Under the pieces are notes generated by a model, which was not told the DNA's origin, made no database searches, and saw only the letters and a list, made by a program, of their open reading frames with translations. The position numbers and the translations under genes were made by a program. 64,000 nucleotides of DNA from Pyrinomonadaceae bacterium (GTDB lineage Bacteria > Acidobacteriota > Blastocatellia > Pyrinomonadales > Pyrinomonadaceae). Position 1 is the first letter of the stretch. Each line of letters opens with the position of its first letter. The stretch lies in NCBI GenBank assembly GCA_028284415.1, contig JANQRU010000001.1, positions 496,001 to 560,000 on the forward strand. The letters run 5' to 3'. Positions 9,997 through 17,916 of this stretch are shown here, piece after piece.

Positions 9997-11331
9997 ATGG
10001 GAATTGAGATAGCCATAGGAGTTATTTTACTATTAGCACTCACGCTATTAGCTTCTGTTGATATGTCTTTTTCACAATTGAGTGATGTAAGTCTTCGCAA
10101 ATTATTTGCTGATGCAGAAGATAAAAAGAAACCGCGTGCTTTGGAATTTCTCGGTGAAGTTTCTGAAAATCGTCCACGCTTCCGTTTTGCACTATCTTCA
10201 GCAATGCAGATACTACTGATTATCTTTTCAGTAATCGTTGTGCTTATTGTATATCGCTTCTTTCAAACTCCATCTCAAATGCTTATCTACTCTATTTTGA
10301 TAAGCCTTGCAGCAACAGTTGTTTTTAGACAAATTATTCCCAGATTAGTCACCTTAAAGAATCCTGAGGCACGTCTGCTATTACTACTTCCTTTAGTTAG
10401 ACCTGTCTATAGTATTTTACCTGTCCTCGCAGACCCACTTGAACCTTCTTTTAGAGGACGCGAAAAAAACAAGTTGGAAAATACTCTCATTCCCGAAAAC
10501 ATTGAAGAAAAGCTAGATTCTGACGATTCTGATGATATCCAAGCTTTCATCGAAGTTGGACAAGCTGAAGGGATTATCGAAGAAGAAGAACGTGAATTAA
10601 TTGAAAAAATGTTCGAGTTTGGGGGCATAGAAGTTGATGAGATTATGACTCCCCGAACCGAAATTTGCGGAATAGAGATAAATGCTACAGTTAAAATGGC
10701 TCGGGATATGATGATAGAGGAAAAATTCTCACGTCTGCCTGTTTATGATGAAAACATTGATAATATCGATGGCGTGATTTATGTACGCGACATCTTAAAT
10801 GCTTGGGCTGAAGGCAAAGAAAATCAAAACATTAAAGAACTTCTCAGACCCGCTTATTTTGTTCCTGAAACTAAATCTGTTTCTGAGCTTCTTAAATCAA
10901 TGCAATTAAATCACGTACAAATTTCAATTGTGATTGACGAATACGGCGGAGTTGCAGGTTTAGTTACGGTTGAAGACATACTCGAAGAGATTGTTGGTGA
11001 AATCGAAGATGAAGATCAGGAAGAACAAATTATCGAGATAATTGAAGGTAAAGACGGTTATTACGATGTTTTAGGATCAACGGAGATCGGCAAAATCGAA
11101 AGACTTCTTAATATGGAAATAGAGGATGATGATTTTACAACGATTGCCGGATTAGTTACTTCTGAATCAGGATACGTACCCAAGAAAGGTGAAAAATTGA
11201 ATTTTCGTGGCTTGGATCTGGAAATCCTCAAAGCCGACGCAAAAAGAATTCAAACTCTTAGATTAAAAAAGATTAATGAGGAAGATTTGGAAAATCATCC
11301 ACAAGTAAATGAATCACAACATAGAAATTAA
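9997..11331 (+). CDS. CorC/HlyC-family CBS-domain membrane protein
   Basis: A 444-residue protein of the CNNM/CorC (HlyC) family, linked to magnesium or cobalt efflux. The N-terminal 120 residues hold about three hydrophobic segments (first at 4-25; pair near 68-110) as in the CNNM membrane domain. An acidic stretch and the EEEERELIEKMFEFG helix follow. A CBS pair starts at DEIMTPRTEI, and the transporter-associated domain begins near EGKDGYYDVLGSTEI. CorC-type genes commonly follow phoH-ybeY; here zwf, pgl and the reductase intervene. The last 23 bp overlap the CYTH gene. Confidence 0.92.
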   Translation: MGIEIAIGVILLLALTLLASVDMSFSQLSDVSLRKLFADAEDKKKPRALEFLGEVSENRPRFRFALSSAMQILLIIFSVIVVLIVYRFFQTPSQMLIYSILISLAATVVFRQIIPRLVTLKNPEARLLLLLPLVRPVYSILPVLADPLEPSFRGREKNKLENTLIPENIEEKLDSDDSDDIQAFIEVGQAEGIIEEEERELIEKMFEFGGIEVDEIMTPRTEICGIEINATVKMARDMMIEEKFSRLPVYDENIDNIDGVIYVRDILNAWAEGKENQNIKELLRPAYFVPETKSVSELLKSMQLNHVQISIVIDEYGGVAGLVTVEDILEEIVGEIEDEDQEEQIIEIIEGKDGYYDVLGSTEIGKIERLLNMEIEDDDFTTIAGLVTSESGYVPKKGEKLNFRGLDLEILKADAKRIQTLRLKKINEEDLENHPQVNESQHRN

Positions 11332-11824
11332 AGCGAGAGCAAAGAATTTTTCCACCCAATTAAAAGTTGCTGAGAATCTTAGCGACACCCCACTAGAAAT
11401 ACTTCAGCAGGAAGATACATTTTTTTCAGTAAATTCCGGCAGGCTAAAACTTAGAAAATTCAGCGAAAGTCACGGCGAATTGATTTTCTACAGAAGAGCA
11501 AACAATAAACACGCAAAACAATCAAGCTATCAAATTTGTCCTACTGAAACGCCAGAAATACTAAAAAAGACTTTAGTAATGGCTTTGGGGTTGATCGGAA
11601 TTGTAAAAAAGACACGATTTCTATTTCGTTACGGACAGACTAGAATTCATTTAGATAAAGTTGAGAGACTAGGACATTTTATCGAATTCGAGTACGTCTT
11701 AAGACCTAATGAAGACCTTAAAAACGCTCAAAATGTAATCGCCAAATTGATGAACGATTTGCAGATAAATGAAGAGGATTTAGTTTCCGGTGCTTACATA
11801 GACCTTCTGTTGTCTGATTCTTAA
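11309..11824 (+). CDS. CYTH-domain protein (class IV adenylate cyclase-like)
   Basis: A 171-residue CYTH (triphosphate tunnel) protein. It begins with the EIKAR form of the ExExK motif. It goes on with the alternating charged strands typical of the tunnel (GRLKLRKF, ELIFYRRAN, TRFLFRYGQTRIHLDKVERLGHFIEFE). Members hydrolyse triphosphates or make cyclic AMP, and sequence alone does not decide which. The gene overlaps the end of the CorC-like gene by 23 bp and is probably translated by coupling. Confidence 0.85.
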   Translation: MNHNIEIKARAKNFSTQLKVAENLSDTPLEILQQEDTFFSVNSGRLKLRKFSESHGELIFYRRANNKHAKQSSYQICPTETPEILKKTLVMALGLIGIVKKTRFLFRYGQTRIHLDKVERLGHFIEFEYVLRPNEDLKNAQNVIAKLMNDLQINEEDLVSGAYIDLLLSDS

Positions 11825-11878
11825 ATAAAAAGTATATTTATATTTATCGATAATTATATATTCATTTTCCAATTATTC

Positions 11879-11888
11879 TGTTATAACA
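11879..11888. promoter_or_regulatory. Perfect 10-bp palindrome upstream of the peroxiredoxin gene
   Basis: TGTTATAACA is a perfect palindrome 44 bp before the ATG of the peroxiredoxin gene, in an AT-rich promoter region. A peroxide-sensing regulator could bind such a site, but the match to any known PerR or OxyR box is only partial. Confidence 0.3.
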
Positions 11889-11932
11889 CAGTTTAATCGG
11901 ATTTAACCCCCGTATTATAAGGAGTATTAGAT

Positions 11933-12595
11933 ATGGCAATTAGATTAGGCGACGAAACACCAAATTTTACAGCAGAAACAACAGAAGGGACTATTAACTT
12001 TCATGAATGGCTTGGCGATAGCTGGGGAGTTCTTTTTTCACACCCGAAAGATTACACTCCTGTCTGCACGACTGAGTTGGGTTACACAGCTAAATTAAAA
12101 CCCGAATTTGATAAGCGAAATGTTAAAGCAATCGGATTAAGTGTTGATCCGATTGATTCGCATATGGGTTGGTTAAATGACATTGAGGAAACACAGGGCA
12201 CAGCTGTAAATTTCCCCGTTATTGCCGACGAAGATCGCAAGGTTTCAGATCTTTACGATATGATCCATCCAAACGCAGATGATACGTTTACCGTTCGCTC
12301 AGTGTTTGTAATCGGACCTGATAAAAAAGTTAAACTTACTATTACTTATCCAGCTAGCACTGGAAGAAATTTTGATGAAGTTCTACGAGTAATTGATTCA
12401 CTACAATTAACAGCAGATCATAGTGTTGCGACTCCAGTAAACTGGAAAGATGGAGATGATTGCATAATTGTCCCAACTCTTTCTGACGAAGAGGCAACTG
12501 AGAAATTCCCTGCCGGATTTACAAAAATCAAACCTTACTTGCGTACAACTCCTCAACCAAATAAAACGGATAAGAGTGATTCTACATCTGCTTAA
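11933..12595 (+). CDS. 1-Cys peroxiredoxin (Prx6 type)
   Basis: Thiol peroxidase that detoxifies hydrogen peroxide and organic peroxides. It has 220 residues. The peroxidatic cysteine is Cys45 in DYTPVCTTEL. The Prx6 features SHPKD and the extended C-terminal domain (NWKDGDDCIIVPTLSDEEA) are present. AAGGAG at 11919-11924 is a strong ribosome binding site. The gene stands as a single transcription unit ended by a clear terminator. Confidence 0.95.
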   Translation: MAIRLGDETPNFTAETTEGTINFHEWLGDSWGVLFSHPKDYTPVCTTELGYTAKLKPEFDKRNVKAIGLSVDPIDSHMGWLNDIEETQGTAVNFPVIADEDRKVSDLYDMIHPNADDTFTVRSVFVIGPDKKVKLTITYPASTGRNFDEVLRVIDSLQLTADHSVATPVNWKDGDDCIIVPTLSDEEATEKFPAGFTKIKPYLRTTPQPNKTDKSDSTSA

Positions 12596-12615
12596 TTGAA
12601 TATCAAATTAGACTT

Positions 12616-12646
12616 AAGAGCAGATTATTAGTCTGCTCTTTTTTTT
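12616..12646 (+). terminator. Rho-independent terminator after the peroxiredoxin gene
   Basis: AAGAGCAGA at 12616-12624 pairs perfectly with TCTGCTCTT at 12632-12640 across a 7-nt loop, followed by a T run to 12646. It ends 29 bp before the preferred mutL start. Confidence 0.92.
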
Positions 12647-12675
12647 GTTTGATGAAATTGTTATTTTATTTAGCA

Positions 12676-14724
12676 ATGAACAAAATCAAAATCTTACCCG
12701 ATAATTTAGCGAATCAAATTGCCGCTGGTGAAGTTGTCGAGCGTCCTGCATCTGTTGTCAAAGAATTGATTGAAAATGCAATTGACGCAGGTGCAAAACG
12801 CATAAAAGTTGAAATTGAACTTGGTGGAAGACGCTTGATGCGTGTTGCTGACGATGGTATTGGGATGGTTCGTGATGACGCGATTTTAGCTTTTGAGCGT
12901 CACGCAACTTCTAAAATCAAAGAACTTAGAGATTTAGATGATATTAAAACCTTAGGCTTTCGAGGTGAAGCTCTGGCTTCGATTGCATCTGTTGCAAAAG
13001 TTGAATTGATAACAAAAGTTTTTGACGGTGAAGCGGCAACGAGAGTTTATATTGAGGGTGGAAAATTAATTGACGTAAAAGAGACCGCTAGACCAACAGG
13101 TACAACTATTACGGTTAGAGATTTATTTTTTAATACACCCGCACGACGCAAATTTATGCGTTCTCAAGCAACAGAAAATTACCACATTACAAGCACAATT
13201 CAGCACTATTGTTTAGCTAATCCTGAAACTGCTTTTACCTTGACAAACAATGGACGAGAGACAATTAGAGTCAGTCCGGCAAAAAATTTGCGTGAGCGAG
13301 CTTATCAGTTATTTGGCAGTGATTTGATTGAAAGTCTTCTACCTGTAGAAGGCGGACGAGAGTTTATTGCAAATGTATCAGGCTACATTTCTGCGCCTAG
13401 AGAAAGACGCACAAATAAAGATTGGCAGTATTTCTTCATCAATCGGCGTTTTGTAAAAGATAAAATAGTTACTGGAGGATTGCTTGAGGGTTATCGCTCG
13501 GTTTTGCCACATGGGGTATATCCTGTCGCTTTTTTATTCCTCGATGTCCCAAATGAAGAAATTGATGTAAATGTTCATCCGGCAAAAACTGAAATTCGCT
13601 TTCGACGTTCGCAAGCAGTCAAAGATGTAATTGCTGAAGCTATTCGAGAGGCTTTGCAAAATGCCGGAATAGTTAAGAGTCGAGATTTGGTAGAGGGGGA
13701 AAAAGAACCCGTTTTTGAAAATGTTATCACAGAAGAAAATAATTTATCACTTCGAGACACAGAACTGAAAACTCAAAACGTGCCTCAAGCTTCTGAAACT
13801 TCTGTTCAAAATGAAGAACCTCTGACTCAACCACAAGAAATAGAGCAACAGAAAATTGATTTTGAAATTCCTTCAAGCTCACTAGATTTTGAATCTTTAG
13901 CTGTAAACCGAAGTGAAGAAAAGGATTATGAACAGCGAAAACAGGAAGATCAAGTGGCTATAGATGACTTTACTGAATCTGAAGACGTTCAAAATGTATC
14001 AGAAGAAACCAAACAAAAAATAATAAATATAGACAAACAGACAGTTTCCGGAAATTTAGAAACGAATGTCGCTGACTACGCAGTTTTGCCACCAGTTGAT
14101 TCAGCGGAATCAATTCCAAAATCGGTTGAGGTTGAAGATGTTTCTGCTACAAAAATTCAACCAATCGGGCAACTTCATGAAAGTTTTATCATAGCAGTCG
14201 ATGATGAGGGTTTGCTTTTAATAGATCAGCATGTAGCTCATGAAAGGATTTTGTTTGATAAGTTTCGGCAAAAAGAAACTGAAAGAAAAATCGAATCACA
14301 AAATCTCTTATTACCTGAAACTATTGATCTAACACCTGCTCAAGCAGCAGTTTTCGATGAAATTGAAGAAGAATTGGAAAATACAGGTTTCGGTTTAATG
14401 AAACTTTCTGGACGAACTATTGCAATTAAATCTGTACCAACAGATTTGCCACCTTCTGAAGTTAAAAATTTGTTTTCGGAGATTTTAGAGACTGTTGAAA
14501 AAGAAAAAAGAGGTGCGGCAAAGGCGACAATACGAGACGACATTGCTGCATCAATGGCTTGTAAGGCAGCAGTAAAAATAAATATGAAGCTCACTCCAGA
14601 AAAAATGCGTTGGATGATTGATAGGCTTCTAATTACCTCATCTCCAACAACTTGTCCACATGGAAGACCAGTGATTTTACGCCTAACGATGAAAGATATT
14701 GAGAGAAAATTTCACCGGACTTAA
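12676..14724 (+). CDS. mutL: DNA mismatch repair protein MutL with endonuclease-type C-terminus
   Basis: Couples MutS mismatch recognition to strand incision. I chose the ATG at 12676, giving 682 residues, because MNKIKILPDNLANQIAAGEVVERP is where the family begins. An in-frame TTG at 12649 would add nine residues but abuts the upstream terminator. The GHKL ATPase part includes ENAIDAGA, DDGIG and GFRGEAL. A Glu/Gln-rich linker of about 150 residues follows. In the C-terminal domain DQHVAHERILFD (from residue 517) is a slightly altered form of the DQHA(X)2E(X)4E metal motif. With ACKAAVK and CPHGRP (Cys660) it suggests a nicking MutL, as expected in bacteria without MutH. Confidence 0.96.
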   Translation: MNKIKILPDNLANQIAAGEVVERPASVVKELIENAIDAGAKRIKVEIELGGRRLMRVADDGIGMVRDDAILAFERHATSKIKELRDLDDIKTLGFRGEALASIASVAKVELITKVFDGEAATRVYIEGGKLIDVKETARPTGTTITVRDLFFNTPARRKFMRSQATENYHITSTIQHYCLANPETAFTLTNNGRETIRVSPAKNLRERAYQLFGSDLIESLLPVEGGREFIANVSGYISAPRERRTNKDWQYFFINRRFVKDKIVTGGLLEGYRSVLPHGVYPVAFLFLDVPNEEIDVNVHPAKTEIRFRRSQAVKDVIAEAIREALQNAGIVKSRDLVEGEKEPVFENVITEENNLSLRDTELKTQNVPQASETSVQNEEPLTQPQEIEQQKIDFEIPSSSLDFESLAVNRSEEKDYEQRKQEDQVAIDDFTESEDVQNVSEETKQKIINIDKQTVSGNLETNVADYAVLPPVDSAESIPKSVEVEDVSATKIQPIGQLHESFIIAVDDEGLLLIDQHVAHERILFDKFRQKETERKIESQNLLLPETIDLTPAQAAVFDEIEEELENTGFGLMKLSGRTIAIKSVPTDLPPSEVKNLFSEILETVEKEKRGAAKATIRDDIAASMACKAAVKINMKLTPEKMRWMIDRLLITSSPTTCPHGRPVILRLTMKDIERKFHRT

Positions 14725-14732
14725 ATTTTTTC

Positions 14733-14762
14733 TTGACAGTTAAAATAAAAATCTGCTAGTTT
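14733..14762 (+). promoter_or_regulatory. Candidate sigma-70 promoter of the aromatic amino acid operon
   Basis: A perfect -35 TTGACA at 14733-14738 is followed after 18 bp by TAGTTT (14757-14762), preceded by TG at 14754-14755 as in extended -10 elements. Transcription would start near 14769, about 30 nt before the leader peptide ATG. Confidence 0.55.
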
Positions 14763-14797
14763 TACACAATTCCAAATTACGGAATTATCCAAACAAA

Positions 14798-14875
14798 ATG
14801 AGAAATTATTTTTACAACTTTAGCTTTTATTTTGCTTACTTTTTTAAGCAGCGGCTAAATGTTTGTGTAATTTGA
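14798..14875 (+). CDS. Phe/Tyr-rich attenuator leader peptide (25 aa)
   Basis: A 25-codon ORF from ATG 14798 to TGA 14873-14875. It begins M-R-N-Y-F-Y-N-F-S-F-Y-F-A-Y-F-F, so ten of the first sixteen residues are Phe (6) or Tyr (4). It sits just downstream of a good promoter and upstream of a terminator and the chorismate mutase/prephenate dehydratase/DAHP synthase genes. This is the textbook layout of a pheL-like control peptide: ribosome stalling at Phe or Tyr codons senses charged tRNA. The ribosome binding site is weak (GGAA at 14781-14784). Function is inferred from composition and context. Confidence 0.85.
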   Translation: MRNYFYNFSFYFAYFFKQRLNVCVI

Positions 14876-14945
14876 GTCTGAATTAAACAAAAAAGTTTTC
14901 AAACAAGAAGCCGCGAATTTTCAATCTGAGATTCGCGGCTTTTTT
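14851..14945 (+). promoter_or_regulatory. Transcription attenuator of the aromatic operon (antiterminator and terminator)
   Basis: Two exclusive structures can be drawn. The antiterminator pairs GCGGCT (14851-14856) with AGCCGC (14909-14914) and TGTTTG (14860-14865) with CAAACA (14900-14905), separated by a symmetric 3x3 internal loop. The terminator pairs AAGCCGCGAAT (14908-14918) with ATTCGCGGCTT (14931-14941). They share 14909-14914. A further 1:2-type pairing is possible upstream (TTAGC 14820-14824 with GCTAA 14854-14858; TGCTT 14833-14837 with AAGCA 14846-14850). A ribosome at the leader stop codon would cover the first antiterminator arm; one stalled at early Phe/Tyr codons would not. 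Confidence 0.82.
14908..14945 (+). terminator. Attenuator terminator hairpin before aroQ
   Basis: A perfect 11-bp GC-rich stem (AAGCCGCGAAT / ATTCGCGGCTT) with a 12-nt loop, followed by six T (14940-14945). It lies 25 bp before the chorismate mutase start and 180 bp past the mutL stop. That makes it a poor candidate for a simple mutL terminator and a good one for an attenuator. Confidence 0.9.
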
Positions 14946-14969
14946 GTATTTTCAAAGGAGAAATTAGAA

Positions 14970-15266
14970 ATGAAACTTGAAGATTGGCGAAAAGAGATTG
15001 ATTTGATTGATGATGAAATTATCAAACTCATCAACCAACGTGCGAGAATCGTCCAAAAAATAGGCACACTCAAAGCCAAAGCCGGCTTACCTATTGTTGA
15101 CAAAGATCGTGAAGAAAAAGTTCTTAGAAAAGTTTGTGAAGAAAATCAAGGTATTTTGAAGAATGACTCAATTGCAGGAATTTATCGCAAGATTTTGCAC
15201 GAATCAAAAACGATCCAAGAAGATGTTTCAAAAAAAATCAGCAATAAAGGAGTTGAAATTTACTAA
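14970..15266 (+). CDS. aroQ: Chorismate mutase, AroQ class
   Basis: Converts chorismate to prephenate, the branch point to Phe and Tyr. It has 98 residues, all of it the AroQ helical domain: LEDWRKEIDLIDDEIIKLINQRARIVQKIG, the KAKAG..IVDKDREEKVL segment and the IYRKILHESKTIQ helix. The ribosome binding site AAAGGAG lies 9 bp before the ATG. The stop overlaps the prephenate dehydratase start (TAATG), so a P-protein is here split into two coupled cistrons. Confidence 0.94.
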   Translation: MKLEDWRKEIDLIDDEIIKLINQRARIVQKIGTLKAKAGLPIVDKDREEKVLRKVCEENQGILKNDSIAGIYRKILHESKTIQEDVSKKISNKGVEIY

Positions 15267-15820
15267 TGCGTTCTGTAGCAATCCAAGGCACAAAAGGTTC
15301 ATATAGCGAAGAGGCGACGATTCAATTATTCGGTAACAATGCTTATATCCAAGGCTTTTCATCCTTTTTTGAGACGTTTCAGGCTCTTCTTATGAAAACG
15401 GTTGATTACGCAGTTATCCCTGTTCAGAACACAATTATTGGCGAAATTTCATCAGCTGTAAAATTGTTTCAACAAACCGATGTAAGGGTAATAGATGTAT
15501 TACCTTTGAAAATTCAACATGTGTTGGTTGGCGTCGAAAATTCCAATCTCAACGAAATAAAATCAGTCCGTTCCCATATTGCTGCTCTCGAACAGTGTAG
15601 AGATTTCTTTGAAGAAAATGAACAAATAGCAAAAATAGTTGGAGCAGACACAGCTTCTAGCATTCGTAGGGTTGTTACAGACAGTATCAATGAAAATGCT
15701 GCAATCGGAAGTCCCAGAGCAGCAGAAATTTACGGTGGAAAAGTTTTATCTGAAAACATTGCAAATCAGCACAAAAACCAAACCACATTTTACTTGATCG
15801 AAAATAAATTGGAGTTTTAA
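15266..15820 (+). CDS. pheA: Prephenate dehydratase, catalytic domain only (no ACT domain)
   Basis: Turns prephenate into phenylpyruvate for phenylalanine synthesis. It has 184 residues, the catalytic domain alone; the usual C-terminal ACT domain of about 80 residues that binds Phe is absent. Visible motifs are IQGTKGSYSEEA, PVQNTIIGE, RSHIAALEQC, ADTASSIR, AAIGSPRAAEIYG and NQTTFYLI. The last has Thr where the family normally has the Arg of the TRF motif, a position linked with catalysis and feedback control. With the ACT domain missing, regulation may rest on the upstream attenuator. The frame is intact and the ending looks natural. Confidence 0.9.
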   Translation: MRSVAIQGTKGSYSEEATIQLFGNNAYIQGFSSFFETFQALLMKTVDYAVIPVQNTIIGEISSAVKLFQQTDVRVIDVLPLKIQHVLVGVENSNLNEIKSVRSHIAALEQCRDFFEENEQIAKIVGADTASSIRRVVTDSINENAAIGSPRAAEIYGGKVLSENIANQHKNQTTFYLIENKLEF

Positions 15821-15822
15821 TA

Positions 15823-16704
15823 ATGTTAGACAGTTGGAATTATAAAGAAAAAAATATAGTCCAAAGAGATATAAATCCGAAATATCCTTTGGCTTCAAAA
15901 CCAAAGAAAGCAACTATCGTAAAAGTTAAAAACATTGCGTTTGGTGGAAATGAGGCAGTTGTAATTGCAGGACCTTGCTCGGTTGAGTCTCGTGAACAAG
16001 TTTTATCAACGGCTGAATCAGTTAAAAAAAGTGGTGCAGTGATGCTTCGCGGCGGGGCTTACAAACCCAGAACATGTCCTTATGATTTTCAGGGTTTGGG
16101 AATAGACGCACTAGAAATATTACGTGAAGCCGGAGATAAATACGATTTACCTATCGTTACTGAAGTAATGAGTGAGGAAGATATAGAAATTGTTTCCGAT
16201 TATGCAGATATGCTTCAAGTAGGAGCTAGAAATATGCAGAATTTTGCTTTGCTCAAAAAACTTTCAAAAGTTAATAAACCAATTTTATTCAAGCGAAGTG
16301 TGTCCGCGACAATTAAAGAGTGGCTTTCAGCGGCTGAGTATCTGCTCCATGGCGGAAATGAAAATGTCGTTTTATGCGAACGTGGGATTAGGTCTTTTGA
16401 TAACACTTTAAGAAACACGCTTGATTTAGCTTCTGTTGCCCTAATTAAAGAATTAACTCATTTACCAATAATCGTTGATCCATCACACGCCACAGGTAAA
16501 CGTAGCCTTATCTCTGCAACTTCAAAAGCAGCGATTGCAATTGGAGCAGATGGACTAATTATTGAAGTACATCCCACACCGTCCAGGGCTTTGTCAGATA
16601 GTGAACAGCAACTTACGTTCAAAGGATTTGCAGAACTGATGCAAAACTTGCAAAGCCCACTTCGCCCTTTGTACAAAAATAAAAAGACAGTAGTCATGAT
16701 GTAA
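15823..16704 (+). CDS. aroF: 3-deoxy-7-phosphoheptulonate synthase (DAHP synthase, type I-beta/KDSA-like)
   Basis: First step of the shikimate pathway: phosphoenolpyruvate plus erythrose 4-phosphate gives DAHP. It has 293 residues. Motifs include AGPCSVES, LRGGAYKPRTCPYDFQGLG, VGARNMQNFALL, LFKRSVSATIKEW, LCERGIRSFD and the IIVDPSHATGKRSL metal/phosphate site. A short N-terminal tail of about 40 residues replaces the full regulatory domain seen in some relatives. The gene starts 2 bp after pheA, so entry into the pathway and the Phe branch are transcribed together behind the attenuator. Confidence 0.95.
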   Translation: MLDSWNYKEKNIVQRDINPKYPLASKPKKATIVKVKNIAFGGNEAVVIAGPCSVESREQVLSTAESVKKSGAVMLRGGAYKPRTCPYDFQGLGIDALEILREAGDKYDLPIVTEVMSEEDIEIVSDYADMLQVGARNMQNFALLKKLSKVNKPILFKRSVSATIKEWLSAAEYLLHGGNENVVLCERGIRSFDNTLRNTLDLASVALIKELTHLPIIVDPSHATGKRSLISATSKAAIAIGADGLIIEVHPTPSRALSDSEQQLTFKGFAELMQNLQSPLRPLYKNKKTVVMM

Positions 16705-16715
16705 GACTACTGTCT
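16685..16715 (-). terminator. Hairpin shared by the convergent aroF and M48 genes
   Basis: AGACAGTAGTC (16685-16695) pairs perfectly with GACTACTGTCT (16705-16715), an 11-bp stem with a 9-nt loop that contains the aroF stop. On the minus strand it is followed by TTTTTATTTTTG, a proper T tract. It is therefore a real terminator for the M48 gene and probably a weaker one for aroF. Confidence 0.85.
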
Positions 16716-16735
16716 AAATTTAGTTATTTATACTT

Positions 16736-17869
16736 TTACTGTTCAGGTTTTATTTCATTGGCAAAATTAGAGGGTAATTGCCCCGTTGTATTTTTAAGTT
16801 GATTACCGCATGACGTACAAGCTACCCAAGCCTCTTCAACTTCGTTTCGACAATTCGTACATACTAATCTTGCTTCGCGTAAATTTGTTTGGCAATTCGA
16901 GCAGAAATTATAATCCTCGGGAATTAGCATCTTACATTTTGAGTTGGGGCACTCTTTTGCTCTCGGAGTTTCGATATTGTAGCGGGTTCTGTCTGCGGCG
17001 GTAAGAGTCCTTATTCCTGTGGCATAATTGCCGTTCATAATATTCTCAAATTCTGGAGATTCAGCCCATTTTCTAATTTCTTTTACACGAACAACAGGAT
17101 ATGGATGCGTCTGCTGAATTAAAGAATAAAGTTTCAAAGCCTTAGTAATAACTGAATCGGCACCTATTTCTTCGTAACCTTCTGCCTGAACCTCAACTTC
17201 ATCTATATTAAATTCTTCGCCATACTTGGTTGAATAACCTGCTAATTTTCCTAATGCCCGAGCCACACAATCGACATCTTGAGTAGCAAGTAAAGCTGCC
17301 CTGTCGCAAGAAAATTCAGCTTTTCTGTTCCAATCCAAAACGGCTAGCTGAAGTCCAACACTCAAAAGATTACCAACAACCGGCATTAATTGTTTGATGA
17401 CATCACTACCAACTGTCATTATTATATGAGTCAAAGTCTTGTAAAGCATATGTTCACATTTGACGTGACCTAGCTCATGTCCGAGAATAGCCATCAATTC
17501 ATCCTCTTCCATAATGTCTATCAAACCTGAACAAAGAACAATTGTGTAATTCTCCATGCCCATTGCATAAGCATTGATAGTGGCAGTTGTATCAATATAA
17601 AGGAACGGAAGTTTGCGAACGTCTAAAACTTCAGCCATTTTGAGATATTGTTTATAAAGTGAAGGATATTGTTCAGCATTTACCCGCAAATTGCTTGATG
17701 TATTATCAAGCAAAAAAGTTCTCTCAATACTCTTTTCCGAAACATATTTTAAAGCCTTAGATATACCTGGTACTTTTTGTAGATGAGCAATTGCTTTACT
17801 ATCTAAAGGGTGTTGAAATGCGTGGTATGAAAGGTCTGGAAATGTCTTTAAATCTTCATTAAGAATCAT
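16736..17869 (-). CDS. M48-family zinc metallopeptidase with C-terminal zinc ribbons
   Basis: A 377-residue M48 (HtpX/Ste24/BepA-like) peptidase. HELGH is at residues 131-135 and the third ligand Glu184 is in NRKAEFSCDRAA. No strong signal peptide or clear membrane anchor is present. The C-terminal 55 residues hold pairs of CxxC motifs (CPNSKC; CSNCQTN; CTNCRNE; CTSCGNQ), forming two zinc ribbons. This is an uncommon addition, probably for protein or nucleic acid contact. AGGAG precedes the ATG. Substrate unknown. Confidence 0.88.
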   Translation of the reverse strand: MILNEDLKTFPDLSYHAFQHPLDSKAIAHLQKVPGISKALKYVSEKSIERTFLLDNTSSNLRVNAEQYPSLYKQYLKMAEVLDVRKLPFLYIDTTATINAYAMGMENYTIVLCSGLIDIMEEDELMAILGHELGHVKCEHMLYKTLTHIIMTVGSDVIKQLMPVVGNLLSVGLQLAVLDWNRKAEFSCDRAALLATQDVDCVARALGKLAGYSTKYGEEFNIDEVEVQAEGYEEIGADSVITKALKLYSLIQQTHPYPVVRVKEIRKWAESPEFENIMNGNYATGIRTLTAADRTRYNIETPRAKECPNSKCKMLIPEDYNFCSNCQTNLREARLVCTNCRNEVEEAWVACTSCGNQLKNTTGQLPSNFANEIKPEQ

Positions 17870-17916
17870 ATTTTACTCCTACAATAATGACTTCAGTTTT
17901 TTTGTTATTTTGCCTT

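Noticed and set aside
14908..14945. Hairpin before aroQ as a plain mutL terminator
   Set aside because: It is 180 bp past the mutL stop, downstream of a promoter and an aromatic leader ORF, and shares an arm with an antiterminator.
15266..15820. Prephenate dehydratase as a truncated pseudogene
   Set aside because: The stop is followed after 2 bp by a well-formed DAHP synthase start, and all catalytic motifs are present, so a domain-only enzyme is more likely than decay.
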